Part shown: positions 7,768-16,725 of the stretch, in pieces
How the letters are laid out: the number at the start of each line of letters is the position of its first letter
How positions within the stretch are numbered: the first letter of the stretch is position 1
Origin: Croceicoccus naphthovorans
GTDB taxonomy: Bacteria; Pseudomonadota; Alphaproteobacteria; Sphingomonadales; Sphingomonadaceae
Assembly (NCBI RefSeq): GCF_001028705.1
Contig: NZ_CP011770.1
Span: 3,165,501 to 3,229,500, forward strand
Reading direction: 5' to 3'
Length of the DNA stretch: 64,000 nucleotides
Notes under the pieces: generated by a model
The model's input: only the letters and a program-made list of their open reading frames with translations
What the model was told of the DNA's origin: nothing
The model's database searches: none
Translations under genes and position numbers: made by a program

Positions 7768-8406
7768 TCAGCGACCTGTGGATGAAGGTCGCGTTGCCTT
7801 GGGCTTGGGCTGGTGAAGACGCCGCTTCACATTCGGCTTCAAAGCGCCGCGAACATCTTTGTCGGCAATCGCAATATCGAACCACTCAGGGTCGAAATAT
7901 CCGCCGCACCACCGCTTGGTTTCTCTGTATTCGGGGTCTTTCGGGTCTGCCAGCACCTCTAGAAATTGCTCATATCCTGAAATGCCGCCGACATCCTCGG
8001 GCGGCCGAGCGCGTGCGCCATCGATGCAGGTTGCGTGGGTTGGGGGCGTATCGAGAAAGACCATTTCCTCGATTTCGACCTGATGCCGCCAATTGTCGCC
8101 GAAGTCGTACAGATAGCTGAAGACAATCCCGGCGCCCTGGAAATCCCTTATCCGCACCGCGCGTTCGTCGAAGACTCGCGCATCCCCCTCGACCGAGCCA
8201 TCCTCGGCAAGAGCGGCATCGCCATAGCGCAGTCCGCCTATCTCAAACTCGTGGAGATGATAGTTCCACCAATTGAACGCGGCCTGGATCGCCAGGTGAA
8301 GCTGTTCGAGGTTCCACGCGCCCGGCACGATGATGCGGCGCCAGATTTCGGGTTCAATCCCGTTGATGGATATCTTGAGCCGCGCGGCATTGGGAGCTTC
8401 GAACAT
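7768..8406 (-). CDS. Plasmid pRiA4b ORF-3 family protein
   Basis: A 212-residue protein of the pRiA4b ORF-3 family (PF07929 type). Family marks are LKISINGIEPEIWRRIIVP, LEQLHLAIQAAFNWWNYHLH, YLYDFGDNWRHQVEIE and CIDGARARPPEDVGGISGYE. The family is common on plasmids and transposons and its activity is unknown. A second, distant member lies at 45611-46213 inside the IS66 element. The gene sits 7 bp downstream of the HigA gene and may belong to the same transcript. Confidence 0.88.
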   Translation of the reverse strand: MFEAPNAARLKISINGIEPEIWRRIIVPGAWNLEQLHLAIQAAFNWWNYHLHEFEIGGLRYGDAALAEDGSVEGDARVFDERAVRIRDFQGAGIVFSYLYDFGDNWRHQVEIEEMVFLDTPPTHATCIDGARARPPEDVGGISGYEQFLEVLADPKDPEYRETKRWCGGYFDPEWFDIAIADKDVRGALKPNVKRRLHQPKPKATRPSSTGR

Positions 8407-8412
8407 CGCGTT

Positions 8413-8715
8413 TCAAGCCGCCTTCGATAATGCTGACACCTTGATCTCGTCCTCATGGCCCCGTGCCTGGGCGAGATCATAGGCGCCCTGCATCCGCATG
8501 AGCGTATCGGCTTTCAGGCCAAATGCCTTCTCGAAGCGGATCGCCATATCGGCAGTCAGGCCGGTGTGCCCGTTCAGGACATTACTCAGATTCTGCCGCG
8601 AGACACCGAAGTGCTGCGCCAGCTCCTTCACATTGATACCATGCGGCTCGACCATCTGGCGCTTGAGCCAGGGGCCGGGATGAACATGGATCGAAGGATG
8701 AACTTTGATAGCCAT
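8413..8715 (-). CDS. higA: HigA-type antitoxin, XRE family
   Basis: A 100-residue antitoxin with an N-terminal region (HPGPWLKRQMVEPHGINVKE), typical of HigA/VapI proteins. The XRE HTH follows: LAQHFGVSRQNLSNVLNGH, then TADMAIRFEKAFGLKADTLM. It neutralises the toxin encoded just upstream and represses the pair's promoter. Its start overlaps the toxin stop by one base, and toxin-before-antitoxin order is the HigBA hallmark. Confidence 0.9.
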   Translation of the reverse strand: MAIKVHPSIHVHPGPWLKRQMVEPHGINVKELAQHFGVSRQNLSNVLNGHTGLTADMAIRFEKAFGLKADTLMRMQGAYDLAQARGHEDEIKVSALSKAA

Positions 8716-8996
8716 CAGTGATAATCCTCCAAATCAAGATCCGCGATCGTGGAGTCGTCCACCATCGTAAATGTCAGCCGCCAATTCTTCGTCACCGTCA
8801 TGGCGTAGCTGCCTTTGCGGTCCCCTGTCAGGGGATGGAAACCGAAGTTTGGTGGAACAGAGAGTTCATCCAGGCTGGATGACGAAACCAGGAAGGCGAT
8901 CATATCAATGACGCGTTCCGCCTCGATCACGCCCCTGGCGCTGCCTTTTTCGACCAGTCGTCGCAGCGCCTTGTGCCTGATGCTATCAATTTCCAC
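8715..8996 (-). CDS. higB: HigB/RelE-type toxin
   Basis: A 93-residue toxin of the HigB subgroup of RelE, a ribosome-dependent mRNA interferase. The sequence shows SIRHKALRRLVEKGSARG, then DELSVPPNFGFHPLTGDRKG, and YAMTVTKNWRLTFTMVDDS, the usual beta-sheet face with basic residues. It is first in the operon, with a near-consensus promoter directly upstream. The pair probably stabilises the element. Confidence 0.9.
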   Translation of the reverse strand: MEIDSIRHKALRRLVEKGSARGVIEAERVIDMIAFLVSSSSLDELSVPPNFGFHPLTGDRKGSYAMTVTKNWRLTFTMVDDSTIADLDLEDYH

Positions 8997-9003
8997 GTGT
9001 CAA

Positions 9004-9048
9004 CAGATAGGCGACACGAAAGTCCGTGTCAATGATTGGTTGACACGG
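9004..9048 (-). promoter_or_regulatory. higBA promoter with palindromic operator
   Basis: On the minus strand TTGACA (9032-9027) is separated by 17 bp from TATCTG (9009-9004), a near-consensus sigma-70 promoter 8 bp upstream of higB. A perfect inverted repeat CCGTGTCAA-N7-TTGACACGG (9024-9048) covers the -35 box, which is where an autorepressing HigA dimer would bind. Confidence 0.78.
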
Positions 9049-9079
9049 ATTGCTGTCGAACGTGGCCGATGGGCGGCGC

Positions 9080-10018
9080 TTACGCGCCGCCCAGATGACG
9101 GAAATCCCAGACCTTGATGCCGAGCGTTTTGGCCTTGTCACGGATGTTCGACTGGATGCCGGTGCCCGGAAACACCACCAGCCCCTTGGGCATGGCGGCC
9201 AGCATCTCGTCATTACGCTTGAACGGCGCGGCCTTGCCGAGTTTCCAGTCGGGCTTGATGGGGACGCTCGGCACGCCGCGTTGGTCGGCCCAGAGGACCG
9301 AGATATGCTCGCCGCCGCTTTCGGTAGCGCCATGGATCAGAACCATGTCGGGGAACCTGGCCCGGATCTTGTCGAGCGTCGACCAGATCAGCCGCGTATC
9401 GTTGAACGCCGGACCGGATGAGACCGCGATACGGACGCCTTTCGGCATAAGCACCTGCTTGTCGGACCATTTGCGGTCGTTGATGAAGTCCTTGCTGGCA
9501 ATGACCGCCGAGGTCAGCGCCTTGCGATTGACCTTCGAGCCGGACCGGGGAAGCCAGGGCTTCTTGGTGAAGGTGCGGTACTGGTCGGCGGCGGCATCGC
9601 GCAGATATTCGAACGTGTCGCGCCGCTCGATCATGGTCACGCCCTCGGCGATCGCGCGCTCCAGCTCGACCGAATTGACCTCCGAGCCGTCCTGTTCGCG
9701 CTGCATCCGCTTTTGCGCCACTTCGTTATCGTCCAGTTCGCGTTCGACCCGCTGGATGCCGTTGTGGAAGACGTTGACCAGCCCCCAGAGGATGTCTTCG
9801 AGGTCGGGTTCGATCCGGGTGTCGATCAGCGCCGAGACCATACCATCGAACATATCGGCCACTGCAACATCGACGAGGCGGGATTCGGGCAGCGGACGTT
9901 GATCTGGTTCATCTTCGAAGGGACGATAGCCATAGAGCTGCATTTCCTCGAGCAGATAGGCTGTCTGGGATTGGGCGTGTTCGGGCTCGTCAGCGGGGAT
10001 GTCGTTGCTGTCGTTCAC
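9080..10018 (-). CDS. DUF2493 domain-containing protein
   Basis: A 312-residue protein. The first ~190 residues are acidic and helical (DEPEHAQSQTAYLLEEMQLY, RVERELDDNEVAQKRMQ). The C-terminal ~110 residues form a DUF2493 (YspA-like SLOG) Rossmann domain: VRIAVSSGPAFNDTRLIW, MVLIHGATESGGEHISVLWA, KGLVVFPGTG and DKAKTLGIKVWDF. SLOG domains bind nucleotides or their derivatives; the ligand here is unknown. The GTG at 10018 is chosen because AAGG precedes it. The gene is a standard part of this element backbone. Confidence 0.85.
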   Translation of the reverse strand: MNDSNDIPADEPEHAQSQTAYLLEEMQLYGYRPFEDEPDQRPLPESRLVDVAVADMFDGMVSALIDTRIEPDLEDILWGLVNVFHNGIQRVERELDDNEVAQKRMQREQDGSEVNSVELERAIAEGVTMIERRDTFEYLRDAAADQYRTFTKKPWLPRSGSKVNRKALTSAVIASKDFINDRKWSDKQVLMPKGVRIAVSSGPAFNDTRLIWSTLDKIRARFPDMVLIHGATESGGEHISVLWADQRGVPSVPIKPDWKLGKAAPFKRNDEMLAAMPKGLVVFPGTGIQSNIRDKAKTLGIKVWDFRHLGGA

Positions 10019-10380
10019 GGGATGTCGCCTTTTCGTCTGGGAGCCGCGACCCTCGCGGCCTTCATGGCGACGAAAGGCAGCGGGCCGGACGGCGCGCGCA
10101 CCGCCAAGCGCCAAGCGTGCGCGCGCCCCTTTCGGGCGCGTGATGGCGGCCGGAGCAAAGCGGAGGACGGACAAAGGGGCTATTTTGCCTCGCGATGCAA
10201 AGCGGCCGCTCGCGGGCGCGGCGGAAAATAGCCCCCGTCTGTCCGTTGTGCTCGCCGGACGCCCGCTGCTCCTGTCGCCCTCTATGAAGGCGTGGGCGCG
10301 GCCTTTTCAGCGAAAATGGCGCCTATGACGCGACACAGCTTCGCCGGTGACGACAAAGCTGAACTCCCGCTTCCCGGCCT
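10019..10380. other. Intergenic with long inverted repeat
   Basis: About 360 bp between DUF2493 and the Toprim gene. It has no convincing gene. It contains a 7-bp hairpin GCCGCGA/TCGCGGC at 10043-10059, 25 bp upstream of the DUF2493 start, and the 78-bp inverted repeat listed at 10168-10245. Confidence 0.6.
10168..10245. repeat. Inverted repeat with 11-bp perfect inner arms
   Basis: Inner arms GGGGCTATTTT (10176-10186) and AAAATAGCCCC (10225-10235) are exact complements. The outer arms CGGACA and TGTCCG continue the pairing after two or three mismatched bases. The loop of 38 bp is GC-rich. It could be a transfer origin, a protein binding site or a bidirectional terminator; no nick-site consensus is recognised. 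Confidence 0.7.
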
Positions 10381-11433
10381 TCAGCCGGACAGGAGAAGGT
10401 GACGCTCGGCATCTTCGTCCCGCAGTTGAGGGGCCAGATGCGCTCGCAGCCGATCCGCCCCCAGGCCATGCAGGTCCGAGTTGAAATCGTCGAGCATCGG
10501 CGCCAGCGGGATAGCCTCGATCCCGACCTCCGCAGCCCTGCGGGTCAACAGGGTTTCGGCGGCGGCTCCGGTGGAATCCGCGTCGCGGGCGATATAGAGG
10601 CGCCGAAGATCCGGCGGGAACCGGATGGCTGCAAGGTGGACGCCCGACAGCCCCGCGATCGCTGGCAATGCAGGCATGATCGTGCGGAGCGATAGCATTG
10701 TCTCGATGCCTTCGCCGGCGACCATCACCGCGCCAGCGCGCCCGAAGCGAACGCCGTGGCCGAGCAGATGGCCCATCGCGCGGCGTGGATAGGCGACCGG
10801 CGCTTTATCGATCGTCGTGGGATCGAGCCAGGTGCGATGCACGCCTGTGATCGCGCCGGCCAGATTGGTGACAAGAGCGATCATCGCCGGCCAGGCCCGA
10901 CGGGTGCCGGGAGGATCCTTCCGGGATGGCCGATAGTAGCAGCGCGGACGGAAGCGCAGCGGATCGCCCGCTTGCAGCGGTCCGATGCTCCGCCCTGCAA
11001 GATAGTCCGTGACAAGGGTGCCGCCAACGGGTTGGGAAGCAGCCGCCAGACGCTGAGCTGCCTCCGGCGTGCCGGACGGCGTTTTGCGCTCCCGCCGGGA
11101 CCCGGCGCCCTCTTGCCGGGGCGATGGCTGCGGCAGGCTGAGAAAACGCCGGGCTTCCTCCAGCGTATCGCGTAGCCGCGCATGGCCTCCCGCAATGGTG
11201 ATGATATCGAGCAGATCGCCATGGTCGCCGGTTGCGGCATCAGTCCATTTACCGGCCGCCCCTCCATCGGGAGAGGCGACCAAACGGACATAGAGGCTGC
11301 GTCCGGGCGTATTGCGGGCATCGCCCACCAGCCAGTACCGGCCTTCGCGATGTCCTTTCGACAGATAGCGGCGACAGACACTCTCGGCATTATCGGCGAG
11401 GCGCTGCGATATCTCGGTGGCGGAGTTCTTCAT
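10381..11433 (-). CDS. Toprim domain-containing protein (primase-like)
   Basis: A 350-residue protein with the layout of mobile-element primase-like proteins. The N-terminal part (AESVCRRYLSKGHREGRYWL, KWTDAATGDHGDLLDII) resembles the Zn-less DUF7146-type domain. The C-terminal Toprim domain shows VMVAGEGIETMLSL (catalytic Glu), RLYIARDADSTGAAA (DxD) and the following helix. It probably primes or assists replication of transferred DNA. ATG 11433 gives the family length. The next gene upstream ends 14 bp before it, so the two are likely cotranscribed. Confidence 0.85.
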   Translation of the reverse strand: MKNSATEISQRLADNAESVCRRYLSKGHREGRYWLVGDARNTPGRSLYVRLVASPDGGAAGKWTDAATGDHGDLLDIITIAGGHARLRDTLEEARRFLSLPQPSPRQEGAGSRRERKTPSGTPEAAQRLAAASQPVGGTLVTDYLAGRSIGPLQAGDPLRFRPRCYYRPSRKDPPGTRRAWPAMIALVTNLAGAITGVHRTWLDPTTIDKAPVAYPRRAMGHLLGHGVRFGRAGAVMVAGEGIETMLSLRTIMPALPAIAGLSGVHLAAIRFPPDLRRLYIARDADSTGAAAETLLTRRAAEVGIEAIPLAPMLDDFNSDLHGLGADRLRAHLAPQLRDEDAERHLLLSG

Positions 11434-11447
11434 CTCACATCCCTCCG

Positions 11448-14400
11448 TCACGCCGCATGGCGCTCGCCGACCCGCTGAAGCGGATACCGATCCAGCAGTC
11501 GGGCGAGCACGGTCGGGCCATCGCTTCCGGTCGGGACGAACAGCCGCAGCTTCCAGGAGATGATCTCCGAGATCAGCCCCATCGCCTTCAGCCGGTCGCG
11601 CATCGTGTCGGTGAAGCCGTCCAGTTCGATCCGATTCACGCCCATGACACGCACCCGGCGAAGCTGGAGCCGTTCCGCGAGATCGAGGATGGCCTGACCA
11701 TCCATCAGGGCCGTGAACGCGGCGTCGGGCGCGAGCACCGGGCCATTGTCGTTCGCGCTCGCGGTCGCCGCCCAGGCAGGCGACACACGGCGCCCGACGA
11801 TCCGCTCGCCATCGTCGGTCTGGAGCCGATAGACGCGCGTGGATTCCTGCGGCAGTCGCTTCCAGATCGGCAGCAAAAGCCCGGCGACAATGTGCATGGT
11901 GCTGGTCGCAAACACCGGCACATCGGCAAGTTCCGCCTCCCATGCCCGCTCGAACTCGCCTCGATCGGCTTCGCGCCATTGGGTTTCCGCCATGGTGGCA
12001 AGCGGCATCGGCGTCGATTCCATCGGCCGGACGAGCCGGATGCGCGCCTCTATGCTCCCGTCATCAAGTTGCAGACCGCGCGTCGGTACCTGCACCGCAG
12101 CACGCCCTGACTGGGCGTTGACCAGCAATCTGGCGCGGCGATCGCGCAGATGGCCGAAGGCTTCGTCGAGCGTCACCGGTCTGTTGCGGTCCTTGCGTTC
12201 GATGGTCAGCAATCGCGTCTCCGCTCTCGTGCCCGGATGCGTATAGATGGTGGCGCGATCGACGATCTTGAAGCTTTCGGCCTGGAGCGTCTCCAGTCCC
12301 AGCTCATAGGTTCCGCTCGCGATCGCCCCCTCGATGCGGGCGGTCAGCAGATCCTCGAACCGCGTGAACAGGATGTTCTGGAGATCGATGGTGAGCGCGA
12401 GCATCCGGTTGAGGAAGGTGGTGATCGGGGGCAGTTCGTCCCGAAGACCGCCCTCGTCGCCGAGCGTCAGGCCGGTCGCGGCCTCGAACTCGCCGAGCGA
12501 GCAGCCCTCGACCTTGCCGCTGAAGATCAGCCGGTAGAGCTGGCGCAGTGCATCGCGCGCATACCAGGATTCCAGATTGTCCTCGGGCCGGAACAGCCCC
12601 TGGCCGCCGGTCTGGCGCTGGCCGCGCGTGATCGCCCCCAGGGAATCGAGCCGACGCGCGATGGTCGAGATGAAGCGCTTCTGCGCCTTCACATCGGTCG
12701 TCACCGGCCTGAACAGCGGCGGCTGCTTCTGATTCGTGCGGTTCGACCGGCCAAAGCCCTGGATCGCATTATCGGCCTTCCAGCCCGCCTCGAGCAGATA
12801 ATGGACCCGCAGGCGCTGGTTCTTCGCGCCGAGATCGGCGTGATAGCTGCGCCCGGTGCCGCCCGCGTCACTGAAGATCAGGATGCGCTTGGCGTCGCTC
12901 TGGAAGGCGTCGGTTTCGGCGATGTTCGCCGAGCCCGGCCGGTTCTCGACCACGAATCGGTCGATCCCGTCCGACCCGCGCCGCTTGACGATGCGCCGCG
13001 ACCGGCCCGTCACCTCTGCGACCGTGTCGGTGCCGAAGTGGTGGAGCACCTGGTCGAGCGCGGCCGGGACTGGCGCCAGCGAGGCGAGCCGCTCGATCAT
13101 CCGATCGCGGCGTTCGATCGCCTCGCGCGAAATCACCGGATTGCCGTCCTTGTCGGTGACGGGCCGGGAGGAGAGATTGCCTTCGCTGTCGGTGAACGGC
13201 TCATAGAGCTGCACCGGAAAGCTGTGCTCGAGGTACGACAGCACATACTCGCGCGGGGTCACGTCCACGCGAACGTCGTCCCATTCCTCGGTCGGGATGT
13301 CGGCGAGGCGGCGTTCCTGCAGGGCTTCACCGGTCGAGACGATCTGGATCACGGCGGCGTGCCCGGCTTCGAGGTCTCGCTCGATGCTGGCGATCATCGC
13401 CGGGGTCTGCATCGCGGTGATGAGATGGTTGAAGAAGCGCTGTTTGGCGGACTCGAACGCACTGCGCGCGGCCGACTTCGCCTGGCTGTTGAGGTTGCTG
13501 CCGGCGGCGCGCATCGCCGCGTCGAGATTGTTGTGAATGATCTGAAACGCCCCGGCATAGGCGTCGTAGATCGCGATCTGGGGCTCGGTCAGCTGATGCT
13601 CGAGCATGTCATATTCGACGCCGTCGAAGCTCAGCGAACGTGCCGAATAGAGCCCGAGCGCCTTGAGATCGCGGGCGAGCACCTCCATCGCCGCGACCCC
13701 GCCATTCTCGACCGCGCCGACGAACTCGCCGCGCGTCGCGAACGGAAAATCGTCGCCGCCCCACAGGCCGAGCCGCTGGGCGTAAGCGAGGTTCTGCACG
13801 GTGGTTGCGCCGGTCGCGGAGACATAGACGATACGCGCGTCGGGCAGCGCGTGCTGGAGCCGGAGCCCCGCCCGGCCCTGCTGCGACGGCGCCTGGTCGC
13901 CGCGTTCGCTCTTGCCGCCGGCGGCATTGGCCATTGCGTGGGATTCGTCAAACACGATTACGCCGTCGAAATCGGAGCCGAGCCAGTCGACGATCTGCTG
14001 GACACGGCTCGCCTTCTCAGCCCGTTCCTGCGAGCGCAGCGTCGCATAGGTGACGAACAGAATGCCCTCATCGAGCGTGATCGGCGTGCCCTGCCGGTAG
14101 CGTGAGAACGGCGTCAACAGCAGGCGCTCCTGGCCGAGCGCCTCCCAGTCGCGCATCGCGTCCTGGTGCAAAGTCTCCGACCGGCTGACCCAGACCGCGC
14201 GGCGACGCCCCTTCAACCAGTTATCGAGGATGATGCCCGCGACCTGGCGGCCCTTGCCCGCGCCGGTGCCGTCGCCCAGCATCCAGCCCCGCCGGAAGCG
14301 GACGGCGGTCTCCACATCGTCCGGCGCCGCGGTGACGACGTCCCAGGTCTTGTCGACGGTCCACGCGCCCGCGAGATGCTCGCCATGCGCTTCGCCCGCG

Positions 14401-15782
14401 AGGATGATGGATTCGAGCTGGGCATCGGAAAGAACGCCGTCACCGACCAGATGCGCCGGGAGCGAGGGCCGGTAGCTCGGCGCTGGCGGCGGCACCGAGG
14501 CCATCGACGCCGACTGGACAAGCGGGGTCGGATGCGGCCTGGCGCCGGGGATGCGGATCGACTGGAGCGCATAGGGCTCGTAGATTGCATCGGTCAGATT
14601 GCCATGATCCGGCACAGCTTCAACGCACGGCGTATAGGCCAGCTCGACGCCCTCGATCACAGGCGTCGGCGCGATAGGCCGGGCGGTTGCGGCGGGGCGT
14701 ACCGGGCGAGCAGCCATCGCCTGCACGGCGAGCGGCGCGCTGGGCGGCGGCGTATCGGGCGCGGGCGAGCGCGGCGGGACCTGAGCCAGCACCCAGCCGA
14801 GCAGGGTCGCGGTATCGGGCGCAACGCCGGGAGCGTCAGGAAAGTGGCGCGGATCGTCGGCGGGTGTGCGGTCGATCACGGTCAGCCCCGTGTCGATCGT
14901 GGTGCCATGCTTGCGATAGACCCGTCCATCGATCGCCGCCGAGAACAGGACGCGGCCGCGTTCCTGGAGCGCGACAAACGCATCGGTGAAGGCGGGATTG
15001 TCAGGCGCGCAGGAAGCGCCGGTAATCACCACGAGACGACCGCCGGGCCGCAAGCGCGCCAGCGCCGAGCCGATATGACGTAGCGCCGCATCCTTCATGC
15101 GCGCCTCGACATGGGCGATCGCCGAGAAGGGCGGGTTCATCACCACCACGTCCGGCACGGCGGCCGGATCGAGATAGTCGTGAATATGGGCGGCGTCGTG
15201 CGCGGTGACGCTGACCTGCGGGAATAGCAGGTCAAGCAGCGCGGCGCGGGTTTCGGCCAGCTCGTTCAGCATCAGGCGCGCGCCTGAGATCTCGGCCTGG
15301 ATCGCGAGCAGGCCGGTGCCCGCCGAGGGTTCGAGCATCCGCTCGCCGGGCTGGAAGCCAGCGGCGACGCCGGCGACATAGGCGAGGCCCGCGGGTGTCG
15401 AGAATTGCTGGAGCGCCTGCGAGGTTTCCGAGCGCCGGGTGTGGGTCGGCATCAGCCCCGCGATCTTCTCGATCAGCGCAAGCCGGGCGTGCGGATCGGC
15501 GTATTTGCGGAACAGCGTATTGGCGTATTTACGCAGAAACAGGATCTGCGCGGCCTCGCAGGCGTCATAGGCCATCTTCCAATCCCACAGCCCTTCGGCG
15601 TCGGACCCGCCGAACGCTGTTTCCATCGCGCAGCGCAACGCGGGCGCATCGACGGGACGGCCGTTTTCGAGGTGGGGCAGGATGAGCTGCGCGGCGGCAA
15701 GCAGCTTCTCGGCGGTGTCGGCGAATTGACGCGCAGCGCCGGACGGCACGGCGGCGAGCGCCGTGGAACGGTTGAAGGTCAT
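11448..15782 (-). CDS. Strawberry notch-like methyltransferase/helicase
   Basis: A 1444-residue fusion typical of large conjugative elements. The N-terminal third holds a class I SAM-dependent methyltransferase: LEPSAGTGLLAIQAE is motif I (about residue 150) and VVMNPPFSAI is motif IV, the NPPF of an amino (N6-adenine type) methylase. From about residue 480 comes an SF2 helicase of the strawberry notch type: LGDGTGAGKGRQVAGIILDN (Walker A), VIVFDESHAMANA (DExH), YVSATGATTVQNLAYA and IQGFGRSNRTNQ (motif VI). It may protect incoming element DNA or remodel it. The gene has the repeated leader (15827-15876). Confidence 0.9.
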   Translation of the reverse strand: MTFNRSTALAAVPSGAARQFADTAEKLLAAAQLILPHLENGRPVDAPALRCAMETAFGGSDAEGLWDWKMAYDACEAAQILFLRKYANTLFRKYADPHARLALIEKIAGLMPTHTRRSETSQALQQFSTPAGLAYVAGVAAGFQPGERMLEPSAGTGLLAIQAEISGARLMLNELAETRAALLDLLFPQVSVTAHDAAHIHDYLDPAAVPDVVVMNPPFSAIAHVEARMKDAALRHIGSALARLRPGGRLVVITGASCAPDNPAFTDAFVALQERGRVLFSAAIDGRVYRKHGTTIDTGLTVIDRTPADDPRHFPDAPGVAPDTATLLGWVLAQVPPRSPAPDTPPPSAPLAVQAMAARPVRPAATARPIAPTPVIEGVELAYTPCVEAVPDHGNLTDAIYEPYALQSIRIPGARPHPTPLVQSASMASVPPPAPSYRPSLPAHLVGDGVLSDAQLESIILAGEAHGEHLAGAWTVDKTWDVVTAAPDDVETAVRFRRGWMLGDGTGAGKGRQVAGIILDNWLKGRRRAVWVSRSETLHQDAMRDWEALGQERLLLTPFSRYRQGTPITLDEGILFVTYATLRSQERAEKASRVQQIVDWLGSDFDGVIVFDESHAMANAAGGKSERGDQAPSQQGRAGLRLQHALPDARIVYVSATGATTVQNLAYAQRLGLWGGDDFPFATRGEFVGAVENGGVAAMEVLARDLKALGLYSARSLSFDGVEYDMLEHQLTEPQIAIYDAYAGAFQIIHNNLDAAMRAAGSNLNSQAKSAARSAFESAKQRFFNHLITAMQTPAMIASIERDLEAGHAAVIQIVSTGEALQERRLADIPTEEWDDVRVDVTPREYVLSYLEHSFPVQLYEPFTDSEGNLSSRPVTDKDGNPVISREAIERRDRMIERLASLAPVPAALDQVLHHFGTDTVAEVTGRSRRIVKRRGSDGIDRFVVENRPGSANIAETDAFQSDAKRILIFSDAGGTGRSYHADLGAKNQRLRVHYLLEAGWKADNAIQGFGRSNRTNQKQPPLFRPVTTDVKAQKRFISTIARRLDSLGAITRGQRQTGGQGLFRPEDNLESWYARDALRQLYRLIFSGKVEGCSLGEFEAATGLTLGDEGGLRDELPPITTFLNRMLALTIDLQNILFTRFEDLLTARIEGAIASGTYELGLETLQAESFKIVDRATIYTHPGTRAETRLLTIERKDRNRPVTLDEAFGHLRDRRARLLVNAQSGRAAVQVPTRGLQLDDGSIEARIRLVRPMESTPMPLATMAETQWREADRGEFERAWEAELADVPVFATSTMHIVAGLLLPIWKRLPQESTRVYRLQTDDGERIVGRRVSPAWAATASANDNGPVLAPDAAFTALMDGQAILDLAERLQLRRVRVMGVNRIELDGFTDTMRDRLKAMGLISEIISWKLRLFVPTGSDGPTVLARLLDRYPLQRVGERHAA

Positions 15783-15826
15783 CGAGGATGCTCCGGGAGA
15801 GGCGGAAGGGTCGAAGCCGGCGGACC

Positions 15827-15876
15827 CTCTCTCTCAAACCGCCAGGCTCACCCCGTCCCGGCCATCCTCTTCCTCT
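15827..15876 (-). promoter_or_regulatory. Repeated leader motif, copy 1
   Basis: On the minus strand AGAGGAAGAGG is followed by CGGGACGGGGTGAGCC and GAGAGAGAG, 45 bp upstream of the methyltransferase/helicase ATG. It is the most divergent of four copies in the window (the others are at 18091, 22437 and 25603) and is closest to the 18091 copy. Confidence 0.6.
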
Positions 15877-15929
15877 CCGGTGGTCCGGTGTGGATGCTTG
15901 CCGCATCCACCAGCCCCCAGACTGCGGCG

Positions 15930-15976
15930 TTGCCGTTCTCGCCGAAAAAACCTATAAGTGACCAACTACATGGTCA
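15930..15976 (+). promoter_or_regulatory. Promoter and palindromic operator of the Phd/PIN pair
   Basis: TTGCCG (15930-15935), 17 bp, TATAAG (15953-15958) form a good sigma-70 promoter. A palindrome TGACCA-N6-TGGTCA (15959-15976) lies right at the expected start of transcription, and AGGAG follows. This is the layout expected for autoregulation by the antitoxin. Confidence 0.72.
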
Positions 15977-15986
15977 GGAGCGAGTC

Positions 15987-16229
15987 ATGGATGGAATCAA
16001 TCTGGCGGACGCCAAAGCTCATTTGAGCGAACTGGTCGATCGCGCTGCTGCTGGCGACACGATCGATATCCTGCGCCGTGGGAAGCCTGTGGCCCGCCTT
16101 GAGGCCGCCAAACGGCCGCGCAAGGCGATCGATGCCACCCGGCTGCGCCAACTGACCGATTCCCTGCCGGTCCAAAGCGAAAGCGCGGACAGGTTCACGC
16201 GCGCCATGCGCGATGGTGATCGTTACTGA
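15987..16229 (+). CDS. Phd/YefM family antitoxin
   Basis: An 80-residue antitoxin. The N-terminal Phd fold reads [40 protein letters not shown], a classic Phd/YefM signature for DNA binding. The C-terminal tail (residues 50-80) would wrap the toxin. The stop overlaps the toxin start by one base (TGATG), so they are coupled. AGGAG precedes the ATG. Confidence 0.93.
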   Translation: MDGINLADAKAHLSELVDRAAAGDTIDILRRGKPVARLEAAKRPRKAIDATRLRQLTDSLPVQSESADRFTRAMRDGDRY

Positions 16230-16651
16230 TGCTGTATCTCGATACGTCTTTGCTGATCGCGGCGCTGACGAACGAGGCCCGCACGGCGGAGATTCAGGAA
16301 TGGCTGGCCGGGCAAGACCCGGAGGAACTGATCATCAGCGACTGGGTCGTGACGGAGATGTCATCCGCCTTGTCGATCAAGGTGCGGACAGGCCAGCTCG
16401 ATTCGGCTCAACGCGCCGAGGTGCTGAGCCAGTTTCAACGGCTTTGCAGCGAAAGCCTGACGATCGTGCCGGTGGCTTCTGCCAATTTTCGGACCGCAGC
16501 TTTGTTCTCCGATCAGTTTTCGCTGAATCTGCGTGCCGGTGACGCGCTGCATCTGGCGATCGCGGCGGAGCGGGGTGCAAGGCTTTGCACGCTGGATCGC
16601 CGTTTGGCCGAAGGAGGGACCGCGCTCGGCGCGGTGACGTCGCTTCTGTAG
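16229..16651 (+). CDS. vapC: PIN domain toxin, VapC type
   Basis: A 140-residue PIN ribonuclease. The acidic residues expected for metal binding are present: [14 protein letters not shown] (first Asp), [12 protein letters not shown] (Glu) and [18 protein letters not shown] with [10 protein letters not shown] (distal Asp residues). It probably cleaves RNA when freed from the antitoxin. The pair points against its neighbours and sits in the gap between two backbone transcription units, a common spot for addiction modules. Confidence 0.93.
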   Translation: MLYLDTSLLIAALTNEARTAEIQEWLAGQDPEELIISDWVVTEMSSALSIKVRTGQLDSAQRAEVLSQFQRLCSESLTIVPVASANFRTAALFSDQFSLNLRAGDALHLAIAAERGARLCTLDRRLAEGGTALGAVTSLL

Positions 16652-16686
16652 AACCTGCCATATGGTCCAACTCTGGACGGCGGACG

Positions 16687-16719
16687 AAAAAATGGGCGAC
16701 CCCATGACGGAGCCGCCCA
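16687..16719 (-). terminator. Terminator between vapC and the DUF7007 gene
   Basis: On the minus strand the arms TGGGCG and CGCCCA (16719-16714 and 16698-16693) enclose a GC-rich loop and are followed by TTTTTT. It would end the leftward DUF7007 transcript; the A/T-poor other side makes it weak for vapC. Confidence 0.6.
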
Positions 16720-16725
16720 GATAAA

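Noticed and set aside
12150-14105. A 651-codon open frame on the plus strand
   Set aside because: It lies antisense to the methyltransferase/helicase gene, has no family match and a product full of Arg, Ala and Gly runs; such frames arise from the GC-rich third codon positions of the real gene.
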